This document shows positions 18,168 through 26,372 of a stretch of 64,000 bases of DNA, piece after piece (positions within the stretch are counted from its first letter, which is position 1; each line of letters opens with the position of its first letter). This DNA is from SCRA01 sp035533275 (lineage in GTDB: Bacteria > Vulcanimicrobiota > Vulcanimicrobiia > Vulcanimicrobiales > SCRA01). The DNA is taken from assembly GCA_035533275.1 (NCBI GenBank), contig DATLUD010000016.1:23265-87264 (forward strand). Reading direction: 5' to 3'. Made by a program: the position numbers and the translations under genes. A model generated the notes under the pieces. That model was not told the DNA's origin, searched no databases, and saw nothing but the letters and a program-made list of their open reading frames with translations.

Positions 18168-19622
18168 GTGACGAGCGGCACCAAGCGCTTGCTCGGGATG
18201 GCCGTCGCGCTTCTCGCGGTCGGTGCGTTTCCGACGGCGGCATCGGCGATTCCGGTCTTGGCGAACGGTCAGGGCGGCGTCGATTGCAGTCTCTGTCACA
18301 CGGCGCCGCCCAACCTGAACGCATACGGGCGGTACATCCTGGCGACGAATCTGTCGAAGGGGCTCGACGCGCACCTCCAGATGATGGAGAACAAGCAGTT
18401 TCCGGTGGCGCTGGAAGTCACCGCCAATGCGTCGAACCAGCCGGATCCCACCCTGCCCAAGATCTACAGCGACCTCGTGCAGTTCCTCTCGGCCGGATAT
18501 CTCGGTCCGAAGATGACGTACTACGCCTCCGTGCCCGTCGAGGAGGGCGGCTTTCCCTCGACGGCGGTGGACCAAGTCTGGCTCGCCTACAACGGCTTCT
18601 CCAACGGCAACGGGAGCGTGCAGGTCGGTAAGTTCCCCACGCCGATCTTCGCGCCGTGGATGAGCCAATCGCTCTCGCTCGCGGGCTACGGCCTCGCCGG
18701 CATGCCGGTCGGCCTCAACGACTCCACTATCGGTGACAACCGCTGGGGCGTCTCGTACACGCAGACGGGCGCCAAAGGTTTGGTCGGCAACGTCGCCTAC
18801 CTGACCAACAGCGGCGCCACGGAGCAAGCCTTCGACAACGACGTGGACGCCGGGGGAGAGGGCGAGGCGTGGAGCGGGTCGCTCCAATACATGGAGCCGA
18901 TGTCCCACCTCTCCGGCGGCGTCGCGGCGATGAGCGGCACCTACCCGCTGCCTTCGGGCGCCAACGACAACTACACGCGCGAGGCGGCGCTCGTGGCCTA
19001 CTCGGGCCGGCGCTACGATCTCATGGCCATGGGCCTCCTGGGGCACGACGGCAATCCCAACGACGGCGCGACCGGCGCCGCGCAGAGTCACGGCTTCTCG
19101 TTCGAGACGATCTACGGACCGCTCGCGTGGATGCACGTGAATCTGCGCTATGAGACGATGGACGACGGGCTCGGGACCGTGACCAACAACTACATCGGCG
19201 ACCTGGTCTTCAGCCTCCGCCCGAACCTCGTCTTCACCGTCGAGGATCTGGCCAGCGTCGGCGCCACGCCGGCGATCAGCTACCAGCTGCTCTGGGCTGG
19301 ACCGTGGTTCCGCGGACGCTCCCCCGCGCACGAGGTCTCGTCGACCGCCGGCGCGGCGGCGTCGGCGCCGTCATCGCCCGCGGCGGAGGTCGCGGCCGGG
19401 GCAAAGATCTTCGGCGCGAACTGCTCGGCATGCCACGGCGCCGACGGGCAGGGCGGCGTGGGCCCGAATCTGCACGGCATCGCCACGCGGATGACGGACG
19501 CGCAGACGGTGCACTTCATCGAGCATCCCGCGGGGAGCGTGATGCCGAAGTTCTATCCCGGCGTGCTGAACGCGCAGCAGGTGAAGGACGTGGCGGCCTT
19601 CGTCCGCTCGACGTTCTCGTAA
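18168..19622 (+). CDS. exported cytochrome c - beta-barrel - cytochrome c fusion protein
   Basis: A 484-residue protein. The GTG start at 18168 has GGAAGG upstream and yields a signal peptide ending near AASA (residue 27). A heme c motif follows at once (C40-S-L-C43-H44) in a context, AIPVLANGQGGVDCSLCHTAPPNLNAYGR split across positions 28-55, like the N-terminal heme of Cyc2-type outer-membrane cytochromes. Residues about 60-375 are alternating strands with aromatic girdles typical of a porin barrel. An Ala/Ser/Pro linker leads to a second, class I-like cytochrome c domain with C419-S-A-C422-H423 and an axial M459 (GSVMPKF). Known Cyc2 proteins have one heme domain fused to a 16-strand barrel; the added C-terminal cytochrome is the odd feature. 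Likely an outer-membrane electron conduit. No partner oxidase is nearby. Confidence 0.72.
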   Translation: MTSGTKRLLGMAVALLAVGAFPTAASAIPVLANGQGGVDCSLCHTAPPNLNAYGRYILATNLSKGLDAHLQMMENKQFPVALEVTANASNQPDPTLPKIYSDLVQFLSAGYLGPKMTYYASVPVEEGGFPSTAVDQVWLAYNGFSNGNGSVQVGKFPTPIFAPWMSQSLSLAGYGLAGMPVGLNDSTIGDNRWGVSYTQTGAKGLVGNVAYLTNSGATEQAFDNDVDAGGEGEAWSGSLQYMEPMSHLSGGVAAMSGTYPLPSGANDNYTREAALVAYSGRRYDLMAMGLLGHDGNPNDGATGAAQSHGFSFETIYGPLAWMHVNLRYETMDDGLGTVTNNYIGDLVFSLRPNLVFTVEDLASVGATPAISYQLLWAGPWFRGRSPAHEVSSTAGAAASAPSSPAAEVAAGAKIFGANCSACHGADGQGGVGPNLHGIATRMTDAQTVHFIEHPAGSVMPKFYPGVLNAQQVKDVAAFVRSTFS

Positions 19623-19647
19623 GCGCGGCGTCCGGACCGCGCGCCGC

Positions 19648-20568
19648 TCAGGACCGCTCCATCGGCGGTCCGGGCGGCGGCTGCGGCGCCGGCGGCGGCG
19701 GTTGCGGCGCCGGCGGCTGAGACGGCATCCCGCTCATGGGTCCGGCGGCAGTGGCCCCTTGCCAGCTCCAGCGCGGGCCGCCTTGGTCGAGCAGCGTGAG
19801 CGCGCTGGCGCCCAGGCCGATCAGCCAGACCAAGCCCGTGACGGCCCAGCCGACGAACGGGACGAGCTCGGCGGCGCTCACCAGCACCAATCCCAGCACG
19901 AGCGCCCCCAGCGGCGACGGCGTGGCATGCGGGCGAATCAGCTCGTAGAAGCGCCGACCCACCAGCAGGGCGATCGCCGCTTTGCCAAGCCAGATGCCCA
20001 CCAGATAGGCGATCAGCACCAGCGGAATCAGCGGGATGCCGATGATGGTGATCGCCAGCATCACCACGATGGGAGGCAGGGCCACCAGCGAGACGACGCC
20101 CGCGAGTGCGGCGATGCCCGGATGGAGCTCGAGGCGCTGGAGCGTCAGGCGCGAGCGCTGCGGAGCGAGCAGGAAGACCAGCAGCACGATGATGCCGCCG
20201 GCCACGTGGGCCCACGCGCGCGCCGTGCCGTACCACGTCTGGGAGAGCGGCATCTCGGAGGGCAGGTGGATCCACGGCGCCACGCCGGCGATCTGCGAGG
20301 GGTCGATGGCCGTCTGCGTGCCGTCGATCTGCCCGCCGGGTTCCAGGGTGATCGTTCCGCCGACCACGGTCGCGTCACCGGTGATGTGGCCGGCGACGTC
20401 GAGGTTGCCGAAGACCACGGTCACGTCGCCGTCGACCGTTCGCTCGGGCGGGATCACCACGTTGTGAAAGAGCTCGACGACGTCGTGACCGGTGCGTGCG
20501 GCCGCGGGAGCGGCGCCCAGCATGGCGACGGCGAGGAAGAGGGCGATGGACGCGGCGATCCGTGTCAT
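19648..20568 (-). CDS. membrane protein with polymer-forming (bactofilin-like) domain
   Basis: A 306-residue protein. A signal segment (residues 1-25) is followed by a short right-handed beta-helix-like stretch with repeating V-x-G-D/G-x-V/I turns (VDGDVTVVFGNLDVAGHITGD and on), as in polymer-forming/bactofilin-like domains. About four membrane segments occupy residues 115-270, and the tail is rich in proline and glutamine. The ATG at 20568 overlaps the anti-sigma stop (ATGA), so it is the third gene of a coupled sigma/anti-sigma operon. Such proteins are commonly found beside ECF sigma genes and may sense or scaffold the envelope, but no function is established here. Confidence 0.6.
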   Translation of the reverse strand: MTRIAASIALFLAVAMLGAAPAAARTGHDVVELFHNVVIPPERTVDGDVTVVFGNLDVAGHITGDATVVGGTITLEPGGQIDGTQTAIDPSQIAGVAPWIHLPSEMPLSQTWYGTARAWAHVAGGIIVLLVFLLAPQRSRLTLQRLELHPGIAALAGVVSLVALPPIVVMLAITIIGIPLIPLVLIAYLVGIWLGKAAIALLVGRRFYELIRPHATPSPLGALVLGLVLVSAAELVPFVGWAVTGLVWLIGLGASALTLLDQGGPRWSWQGATAAGPMSGMPSQPPAPQPPPPAPQPPPGPPMERS

Positions 20569-21095
20569 GCGAGCTCCAGACGAGTGTGGATGAGGTAGAT
20601 GGCCGTGGCCAGCGCGGCGTCGAGCGCGAGGACGAAGCCCAGGGTGAGGGCGATTTGCGCCGCGTGCCCGCCGGTCACGGCCGAGACGGCCACGATGGCG
20701 GCTTGCAGGATGGCGACGCCGGCACCGCCGGCACGCTCGAGGGCGGCGAGCCCGGCGAAGAGGACGGGGCGCGCGATCACGGCCATGACGCCGAGGAGCA
20801 TCCACGCCGCCAGCAGGTACCAGCCGAGGAACGCCCAGCGCAGCGCGTACCGGGCGCGCGGCTGCGGCATGCTCCGCACCTCCGCCATCAGCGCGATGGT
20901 GAAGTTGTGCTCGGGCTCCACGGCGGCCGTGCGCGACGCCGCGTTGAGCATGCGCTCCAGGTCGCGCAGCTCCCCGAGCGTGGCGCGGCACGACGCGCAG
21001 GCGGCGAGGTGGCGTTCCACGCGCGCCAGCGCGTAGACGTCGAGCCCGCCCTCCAGGTACTCTTCGAGGCGGTGTTCGCAGGAGGCGCAGCTCAT
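20565..21095 (-). CDS. zinc-finger anti-sigma factor, membrane-anchored
   Basis: A 176-residue protein. The N-terminal HLAACASC with upstream CASCEHRLEEYLEGGLD is the H-x3-C-x2-C zinc-binding anti-sigma motif (ZAS/zf-HC2). About three hydrophobic segments follow from residue 85. It starts at the ATG overlapping the sigma gene stop (ATGA) and is coupled to the polymer-forming membrane protein downstream. By family knowledge it holds the ECF sigma factor at the membrane until an envelope or redox signal releases it. Confidence 0.85.
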   Translation of the reverse strand: MSCASCEHRLEEYLEGGLDVYALARVERHLAACASCRATLGELRDLERMLNAASRTAAVEPEHNFTIALMAEVRSMPQPRARYALRWAFLGWYLLAAWMLLGVMAVIARPVLFAGLAALERAGGAGVAILQAAIVAVSAVTGGHAAQIALTLGFVLALDAALATAIYLIHTRLELA

Positions 21096-21685
21096 GGCGA
21101 CACCTTCGTGCCGCCGGCTTCTCGGTCGCGCAGGTGGTGGGCCAGCGCGAGCTTTCCACGGTGGATCAAGGTTTTCACGTTGCCGAGCGAGAGGCCCATC
21201 GTCGTGGCGATCTCGGCGTACTCCATGTTGGCGTAGTAGCGAAGGCGCAAGGCCGCGCCCATGCGCTCGGGGATGTGCTCGAGGGCCGCGCGCACGGCGG
21301 CGTCTTCCTCGCCGCGCAGGGTCACGGCCTCGGGGTTGGACTCGCGGCGCTCGTCGGGGAGGCGTTGCTCGAGCGAGTCCTCCTCGCCCAGCTCTTGCAC
21401 CTGCGGGCGGCGCGTCTGGCGGTCGAGCGCGGTGCGCACCACGTTGCGGGCGATGTGGTAGAGCCACGTCGAGAACTTCCCGAGTGCCGGGTTGTAGGTT
21501 CCCAAGTGCGCGTATGCCCGCAAGAACGTCTCCTGTGCCAAGTCTTGAGCATCCTCCGGAGAGCGGATGCTCGCGCCGATGAAGTTCAGAATCCCGCGCT
21601 TGTGCCGGTCCACCAGTGCGGCGAACGCCTCCGGGTCGCCGCCGAGCACGGACCGGACTAGGGCGTGATCGGCGTCCGCGTCGAT
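21092..21685 (-). CDS. ECF RNA polymerase sigma factor, probably with a non-canonical start
   Basis: A protein of about 197 residues with region 2 (DHALVRSVLGGDPEAFAALVDRH, then DAQDLAQETFLRAY for core binding and -10 recognition) and region 4 (MEYAEIATTMGLSLGNVKTLIHRG, helix-turn-helix for the -35). No in-frame ATG, GTG or TTG precedes region 2 after the upstream gene boundary. A strong GAGGGAGG at about 21692-21699 (minus strand) sits 6 nt before an in-frame ATC at 21685, which I take as the likely start; ACG at 21688 is an alternative. The first canonical in-frame codon, a GTG inside SVLGG, would delete part of region 2. It heads a coupled operon with its anti-sigma. Confidence 0.82.
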   Translation of the reverse strand: MDADADHALVRSVLGGDPEAFAALVDRHKRGILNFIGASIRSPEDAQDLAQETFLRAYAHLGTYNPALGKFSTWLYHIARNVVRTALDRQTRRPQVQELGEEDSLEQRLPDERRESNPEAVTLRGEEDAAVRAALEHIPERMGAALRLRYYANMEYAEIATTMGLSLGNVKTLIHRGKLALAHHLRDREAGGTKVSP

Positions 21686-21770
21686 CGTGGGCCTCCCTCG
21701 TCGGTTCCTACGCGGTGCATACTCGCTCCATGGCGGAAAGTTGCACCACGAGGGCGTATGGACGGAAGCG

Positions 21771-22475
21771 ATGGACGAGAGCGTAGCGCGCCTGGACCAT
21801 GGCCGGGAGGGCCGGACCGGCATCCCGGAGGTGGTGCTGTGCGAGCGCAAGAGCACCGAGACCGTGGTGGCCATCGTGAGCCGCTTGCTGGAGCGTGAGG
21901 GGCGGGCGATCGCCACGCGTCTGAGCCCCGAGCAGGTGGCGCCTCTGGTGGCGGCCTTTCCGCAGGGGCGCCACCATGCCGCGGCGCGCACGTTCGTGGT
22001 GGGGGCGATCCCCGAGCCGGCCGGGGCGCCGATCGCCGTGGTCTGCGCCGGCACCTCCGATGCCCCGGTAGCCGCTGAGGCCGAGGAGATCCTGCGCGCC
22101 CTGGGGCACCCGGTGATCCGGCACGACGACGTGGGGGTGGCGGGCATCCACCGCACCATGGCGATCCTGCCCGACCTGGAGCGCTGCCTGGCGGTCATCG
22201 CCGTGGCGGGGATGGAGGGGGCGTTGCCCAGCGTGCTGGCAGGCCTGCTGCGTCAGCCGGTGATCGCGGTGCCCACGAGCGTGGGGTACGGTGCCTCCTT
22301 CAACGGCATCGCCGCCCTGCTGACGATGATGAACAGCTGCGCCCCGGGCGTCTGCGTCGTCAACGTGGACGCGGGGTTCAGCGCCGCCTGCGTCGCTCAT
22401 AAGTTCGCCGTTGCCCTCGACGGAACGGTTGGCTCGACGAGCGGGAGAAGCCTCTCTACGCGCGCAGGAGAGTGA
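21771..22475 (+). CDS. larB: LarB, pyridinium-3,5-biscarboxylate mononucleotide synthase
   Basis: A 234-residue PurE-like enzyme that carboxylates nicotinic acid adenine dinucleotide, the first step of nickel-pincer nucleotide cofactor synthesis. Hallmarks are IPEVVLCERKS, CAGTSDAPVAAEA, DDVGVAGIHR, VAGMEGALPSVLAGL, VPTSVGYGASFNG and MNSCAPGVCVVNVDAGF. LarB usually has about 35 more N-terminal residues; a TTG at 21741 would restore ten of them and is a real alternative start. It is divergent from the sigma-factor gene and convergent with the phosphotransferase gene (20-bp overlap). The partner genes larC and larE lie about 30 kb away in this window. Confidence 0.9.
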   Translation: MDESVARLDHGREGRTGIPEVVLCERKSTETVVAIVSRLLEREGRAIATRLSPEQVAPLVAAFPQGRHHAAARTFVVGAIPEPAGAPIAVVCAGTSDAPVAAEAEEILRALGHPVIRHDDVGVAGIHRTMAILPDLERCLAVIAVAGMEGALPSVLAGLLRQPVIAVPTSVGYGASFNGIAALLTMMNSCAPGVCVVNVDAGFSAACVAHKFAVALDGTVGSTSGRSLSTRAGE

Positions 22476-24180
22476 CGCGTCCGGCGTCGCCGTCGACGGC
22501 GGCGAGCAGGGAACGGGCGCCGTCGAGCGCCCCTTCCACGGCGCAGCCCACCACCGCGGGAACGGCCAGGGAGCGGGCCACCTCGATGAGGTGGGCGCTC
22601 GGCCCGCCGCCGATGGAGATCAGCGCGGCGGCGTTCCAGAGCAGCGGCGCATAGCCCGGCAGCGGGCGCGGCACCACCAAGACCATGCGTTGCGAGGGGC
22701 GCGCGGCGTCGGGCCGCGAGGCGAACCACGCGCTGCCGGCGCCGATCCCCGGCGAGGCCGGCGTGCCGGCGTGCGCGCTGCCGTTGGCCACCACCGTCAG
22801 ATAGACGAAGGGCTCCCACCCCTCGCGCGGCGCGGCCGTGCGGCGCGCGGTGAGGTGCGGGTCCCGCAGGGCGCGCTCCAGGTCCACGGCGCTCAGGCGC
22901 CAGACGTCGTCCACCCCCGCCAGCGCGCCGGCGTCCACCAAGTGCCGGCCGATGCCGCGCAGCAGCGCCACCAGGCGCACGCCTTGCGCCACGTTGGGCA
23001 GGCGGGCCGCGTCCAGCTTGGCCAGCGACTCCGCTTGCAGGCCGTCGCGCAGCGCGGTCAGGGCCTCGCGCGCCGCCCGCACGCTCTCGGCGCTGCGGTG
23101 GCCGTCGTGGCCCCAGGTGGCGGTCGAGAGCGTGGCCGCGATGGCCCGCGCCTCCGCGAAGGCGGCCAACGGATCGGCGGACGCCAGCGGCGCCACGGCG
23201 GAGGGCGAGGGAAGATCGAGCGATCCCACCGCCCAGGGCAGGACCAGCTCGTCGCCGAGCGGACCACCGTACTGGGCCGCCAGATGGGCGACGCGCACCG
23301 CGATCGGCGCGGTGAAGCCCTCGACGGGCGCCGGGGGCTCGTGCGAGCGCTCCTGGTCCGGCAGCGGCGCCGACGGGCGCGACTGCAGCAGGAGCACGCC
23401 CCGCTCGGGCGTCCAGCCCCATTCGATCAAATCGTCCGCGAACGCCGCGCGCACGTTGCGCGAGAGGCTCGCGACCTCTTGGAAGACCGAGGGATCCACG
23501 TCGGCCATCTCCGCGGGCGTCTGCGGGACGCCGTCGGCGGCGACGAGCACGCGATGCCCCGACTCCCAGCCGCTGAGCACGTTCGCGGGCGAGCCGCGGG
23601 TCGCCGTGATGGTCACGGCGTCGTCGGCGGCGATCACCGCCACGCCCGAGACGCCGAACGTCGCTTCAGGTTGGATCAGCACCGCCAGGCGCTGCTGCTC
23701 GGGGGCGACGCCCAGCTCCTCGCAGCGCTCCACGGCGTCGCGCGAGAAGGCCGAGGCCCAGCATCCGCGGATCGCCGTCTCCAGCTCCGCGGGCGCCACG
23801 CCCACATAGGAGGTAAAGGCTCCGGCCCACGCCGCCTCGAGCTCCAGGGCGCTCGACGAGCGCACCACGAGCGACGCTCCCAGCGGCTCCACCGCCGCGT
23901 GCAGATCCGCCAGCAGGGCGGGGTCGAGCGCGGTGCCCATGATGGCCAGACGGGCCCCGCCGGGACCGCGCGTGGCGGCCGCCTCGGCACCGAGCGCCAG
24001 CGGGCGCTCCGCCTCGCCGGCCGGCACCACCACGCCCGGAAGCGCCGGCAGCCCGAGGCCGCGCGCCTGCGCCAGACGGGCGGCCTTGGCTCCGACGGAG
24101 TCGGGCGCAAGCGCGCACGCCGCGTCGTCTAAGGCGACGACGCGGCGTGCGACTTGGTCACCGGGGAGAGTAGGATCCAC
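22456..24180 (-). CDS. short PEP synthase/rifampin-phosphotransferase-like enzyme
   Basis: A 574-residue protein with the PPDK/PEP-synthase N-terminal ATP-binding domain: VGAKAARLAQARGLGLPALPG, LVVRSSSALELEAAWAGAFTSYVGV, QRLAVLIQPEATFGVSGVAV and LIEWGWTPERGVLLLQSRP. A middle domain follows. The C-terminal swivel domain has GGGPSAHLIEVARSLAVPAVVG, whose histidine is the phospho-carrier. The PEP-binding TIM barrel of PEP synthase is absent, so the architecture is closest to rifampin phosphotransferase but about 290 residues shorter. GTG at 24180 lies 5 bp after the M24 gene, and both sit under the leftward TetR-type promoter. It may phosphorylate the pathway substrate; the substrate is unknown. 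Confidence 0.72.
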   Translation of the reverse strand: MDPTLPGDQVARRVVALDDAACALAPDSVGAKAARLAQARGLGLPALPGVVVPAGEAERPLALGAEAAATRGPGGARLAIMGTALDPALLADLHAAVEPLGASLVVRSSSALELEAAWAGAFTSYVGVAPAELETAIRGCWASAFSRDAVERCEELGVAPEQQRLAVLIQPEATFGVSGVAVIAADDAVTITATRGSPANVLSGWESGHRVLVAADGVPQTPAEMADVDPSVFQEVASLSRNVRAAFADDLIEWGWTPERGVLLLQSRPSAPLPDQERSHEPPAPVEGFTAPIAVRVAHLAAQYGGPLGDELVLPWAVGSLDLPSPSAVAPLASADPLAAFAEARAIAATLSTATWGHDGHRSAESVRAAREALTALRDGLQAESLAKLDAARLPNVAQGVRLVALLRGIGRHLVDAGALAGVDDVWRLSAVDLERALRDPHLTARRTAAPREGWEPFVYLTVVANGSAHAGTPASPGIGAGSAWFASRPDAARPSQRMVLVVPRPLPGYAPLLWNAAALISIGGGPSAHLIEVARSLAVPAVVGCAVEGALDGARSLLAAVDGDAGRVTLLRA

Positions 24181-24185
24181 GTGCT

Positions 24186-25421
24186 CTAGCCGCAGACGGT
24201 GATCTCTTTGATCGGGAACGTGGAGATCAGCTCGGTGCGGTCCTCGTGCACGATGAGCATCTCCTCGAGACGCACGCCGAACTCGTGGACCTTGCCGTGC
24301 TGCGTCTCCAGCGCGAAGACCATCCCAGGCTCGATGACCTGCGGAAAGTCCAGCGACCAGATGCGCGAGATCACCGGCATGTCGTACTGCGCCAGACCCA
24401 GGCCGTGGCCCCACAGGTTGGCCGCCGCCTGGTCCTCGTCTTCGTAGCCCCACGTCTCCTGCGCCGAGGGCCACTTGGAGGCGATGTCGCGCGTGGTCAC
24501 GCCGGCCTTGACGGCATCGATGGCGTCGTAGAGCCACTTGTAGGCGATGTCGTAGTAGCGCTTGTGCTCGTCGGTCGGCTGTCCGCCCACGCAGTACGTG
24601 CGGTAGTAGCACGACTTGAAGCCGTTCCAGGTGAGGGCGGCCAGGTCGATGATCACCAGCTCCCCCGGCCGGATGATGCGGTCGGAGAAGTTGCGCCAGT
24701 TGGGCCAGGCGTTGGGCCCGGAGGAGACGATGATGTCCTCGACGTCTTCCATGCCCGGGATGTTGTAGAGATACTGCATCCCGAAAGCCGTGACCTGATT
24801 CTCGGTCAGGCCGGGCTTGAGCATCTTGGAGAACTCGTAGTGCAAAGCGTCGCCGATGGCGCCGACGATGCGCATCGCCTCGTGCTCGTCCTTGTTCTTG
24901 ATGGCGCGCGCCTCCATCATCGGCGTCATGCCGTCGGTCCACTTGATCCCGGCCTTCTCGAAGGCCCTGATCATGTTGATGTCGATGAAGTCGACGCCCA
25001 GCGGCTGGCCCTTCACGCCCGCTTCCTCGAGCGCGTCGAGCAGCGTCTTGACGAACTTGTCGACCTGCGTCGCCGAGGCGGGCCCGGCGGCGCCTTTGAT
25101 CCAGGCGAACGAGTGCCGGATGTTCTCGGGCTTGAGCCAGGGGGAGTGGCGCTCGACATGAATGCCGATGTCGCCTTGCTCGAAGAGGATGGGATCCTTG
25201 CCCTCCACCAGGACCGCGTAACGCAGTCCGGGCTTGAGACGATTCCACCCGGGGGTAAGCGTCGAGGTGATGTACCTGACGTTCTCGTCGTACATGCAGA
25301 GGATGGCGCCAAGGCCGTGGCGGCGCATCGCTTCGCGCGCACGCGCCACGCGGTGCTCGCGCATCCGCTGCCAGTTGATCCTCTCTTGCCAATCGGTACC
25401 GACGCTGCCGAACGAAGCCAT
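24186..25421 (-). CDS. M24-family (creatinase/prolidase fold) hydrolase or lyase
   Basis: A 411-residue pita-bread-fold protein with an N-terminal creatinase-like domain and a C-terminal M24 domain. The metal ligands are only partly kept: the first Asp is in ELVIIDLAAL, the His in GHGLGLAQ, and two Glu in FALETQ and VRLEEM. The second Asp of the usual Y-x-S-D motif is replaced (FKSCYYRTY). This suggests a non-peptidase such as creatinase-, ectoine-hydrolase- or DddP-like enzymes, where ligands vary. The ATG at 25421 has AGGAG 8-9 nt upstream. It is the first gene behind the leftward promoter/operator at 25483-25522, together with the phosphotransferase, so it belongs to the TetR-controlled catabolic region. 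Confidence 0.75.
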   Translation of the reverse strand: MASFGSVGTDWQERINWQRMREHRVARAREAMRRHGLGAILCMYDENVRYITSTLTPGWNRLKPGLRYAVLVEGKDPILFEQGDIGIHVERHSPWLKPENIRHSFAWIKGAAGPASATQVDKFVKTLLDALEEAGVKGQPLGVDFIDINMIRAFEKAGIKWTDGMTPMMEARAIKNKDEHEAMRIVGAIGDALHYEFSKMLKPGLTENQVTAFGMQYLYNIPGMEDVEDIIVSSGPNAWPNWRNFSDRIIRPGELVIIDLAALTWNGFKSCYYRTYCVGGQPTDEHKRYYDIAYKWLYDAIDAVKAGVTTRDIASKWPSAQETWGYEDEDQAAANLWGHGLGLAQYDMPVISRIWSLDFPQVIEPGMVFALETQHGKVHEFGVRLEEMLIVHEDRTELISTFPIKEITVCG

Positions 25422-25482
25422 GTTCCGTGCTCCTCGATCGAGATGCGGATACCGCAGCCATGATGACTGCGGCAAAGGCTAA

Positions 25483-25498
25483 TTTATCTTTTGATAAA
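25483..25498. promoter_or_regulatory. TetR-type operator 1: perfect TTTATC-N4-GATAAA inverted repeat
   Basis: TTTATC, four T, GATAAA: a perfect 6-bp inverted repeat with 4-bp spacer. It covers the -10 element of the leftward promoter and lies about 60 bp upstream of the M24 gene and 118 bp upstream of tetR. The identical half-sites occur again at 26368-26383, on the other side of the tetR gene. Confidence 0.8.
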
Positions 25499-25522
25499 AC
25501 AACATGCGAGGCCGTCTGTCAA
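25494..25522 (-). promoter_or_regulatory. sigma-70 promoter for the M24/phosphotransferase operon
   Basis: Read on the minus strand: TTGACA (25522-25517), a 17-bp spacer, then TTTTAT (25499-25494). The -35 is a perfect consensus and the -10 overlaps operator 1, so bound repressor would block RNA polymerase. The rightward promoter at 26344 has the same hexamers and spacing. Confidence 0.75.
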
Positions 25523-25615
25523 GAGTCTCCTCGCGGCCGGTGCCGAGGCGGCGCGGGAGCCGCTATTTCGGGTCGCGAAGGCAGGGGCGTGAGGGAAGGA
25601 GCGTCGACCCATCCA

Positions 25616-26347
25616 ATGAGCCGTCATCCGTCCGCCGCATCCGCGCGCAATGTCCCAGGAGTCAAGCGCGCCAAGCCCAAGCGCCTGCCGCCGGACGAGC
25701 GCGAGCGGCTCATCGTTCGGGAGGCCGTGGCCTTCTTCGCGGAGCGCGGCTTCGAGGGACAGACCCGGGAGCTGGCTAGGCGTCTGGGCATCACCCAACC
25801 CTTGCTCTACCGCTACTTCCCGAGCAAGGAGGCTCTCCTCGAACGGGTCTATCAAGAGGTCTACCTCAACCGGTGGAACCCGCACTGGGAGGAGATCCTC
25901 GAGGACCGCTCCCGGCCGCTCGAAGACCGCATCGTGGAATTTTACAGCGACTACGCCCGCGCGGTGCTGACCTACGAGTGGATCCGGATCTTCATGTTCT
26001 CGGGGTTGCGCGGCATGGACCTCAACGGGCGGTACATGACCGTGGTCCGCGACCGCATCTTCGCCCGCGTCATCCGCGAGCTCCGCTTCGAGAACGATCT
26101 GCCCGCGCCGTCGGAGGTGCCGATCAGCGAGGCGGAGTTCGAGCTGGTGTGGTCGCTGCACGCCAGCATATTCTATATCGGGATTCGGAAATGGATCTAC
26201 GGTCTCGCGATCCCCGACGATGTCACGACGGTGGTCGCGGCGCTGGCGACGGCGTTCATCGAGGGCGTCCCGGCCGTGGTTGCGCGGCTCACGGAGGCAA
26301 CCCCCGAGCGGCGCGTGAAAGCGGCGGCGCGTCAACGGACCCCTTGA
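25616..26347 (+). CDS. TetR/AcrR-family transcriptional regulator
   Basis: A 243-residue regulator. The N-terminal helix-turn-helix is standard TetR: REAVAFFAERGFEGQTRELARRLGITQPLLYRYFPSKEALL (given here as its limits, residues about 36-77). The C-terminal helical part is a ligand-binding dimer domain with no close family I recognise. The ATG at 25616 was chosen because sequence before it looks untranslated. The gene is bracketed by two identical-type operators at 25483 and 26368, so it most likely controls both flanking operons and is not itself behind either promoter. The inducer is probably the substrate imported by the nearby binding proteins. Confidence 0.88.
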   Translation: MSRHPSAASARNVPGVKRAKPKRLPPDERERLIVREAVAFFAERGFEGQTRELARRLGITQPLLYRYFPSKEALLERVYQEVYLNRWNPHWEEILEDRSRPLEDRIVEFYSDYARAVLTYEWIRIFMFSGLRGMDLNGRYMTVVRDRIFARVIRELRFENDLPAPSEVPISEAEFELVWSLHASIFYIGIRKWIYGLAIPDDVTTVVAALATAFIEGVPAVVARLTEATPERRVKAAARQRTP

Positions 26348-26372
26348 CAACCATCCGAGCTTGGTGTTTTAT
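26344..26372 (+). promoter_or_regulatory. sigma-70 promoter for the rightward catabolic operon
   Basis: TTGACA (26344-26349) overlaps the tetR stop codon. A 17-bp spacer follows, then TTTTAT (26367-26372), which lies inside operator 2. Hexamers and spacing are the same as the leftward promoter at 25494-25522. It should drive the binding-protein gene at 26496 and the genes behind it. Confidence 0.75.

Noticed and set aside
24186..25421. DMSP lyase DddP
   Set aside because: The M24 fold and a GPN/SGP-like stretch are shared, but the two active-site aspartates expected in DddP are not both present and no DMSP-linked gene is nearby.
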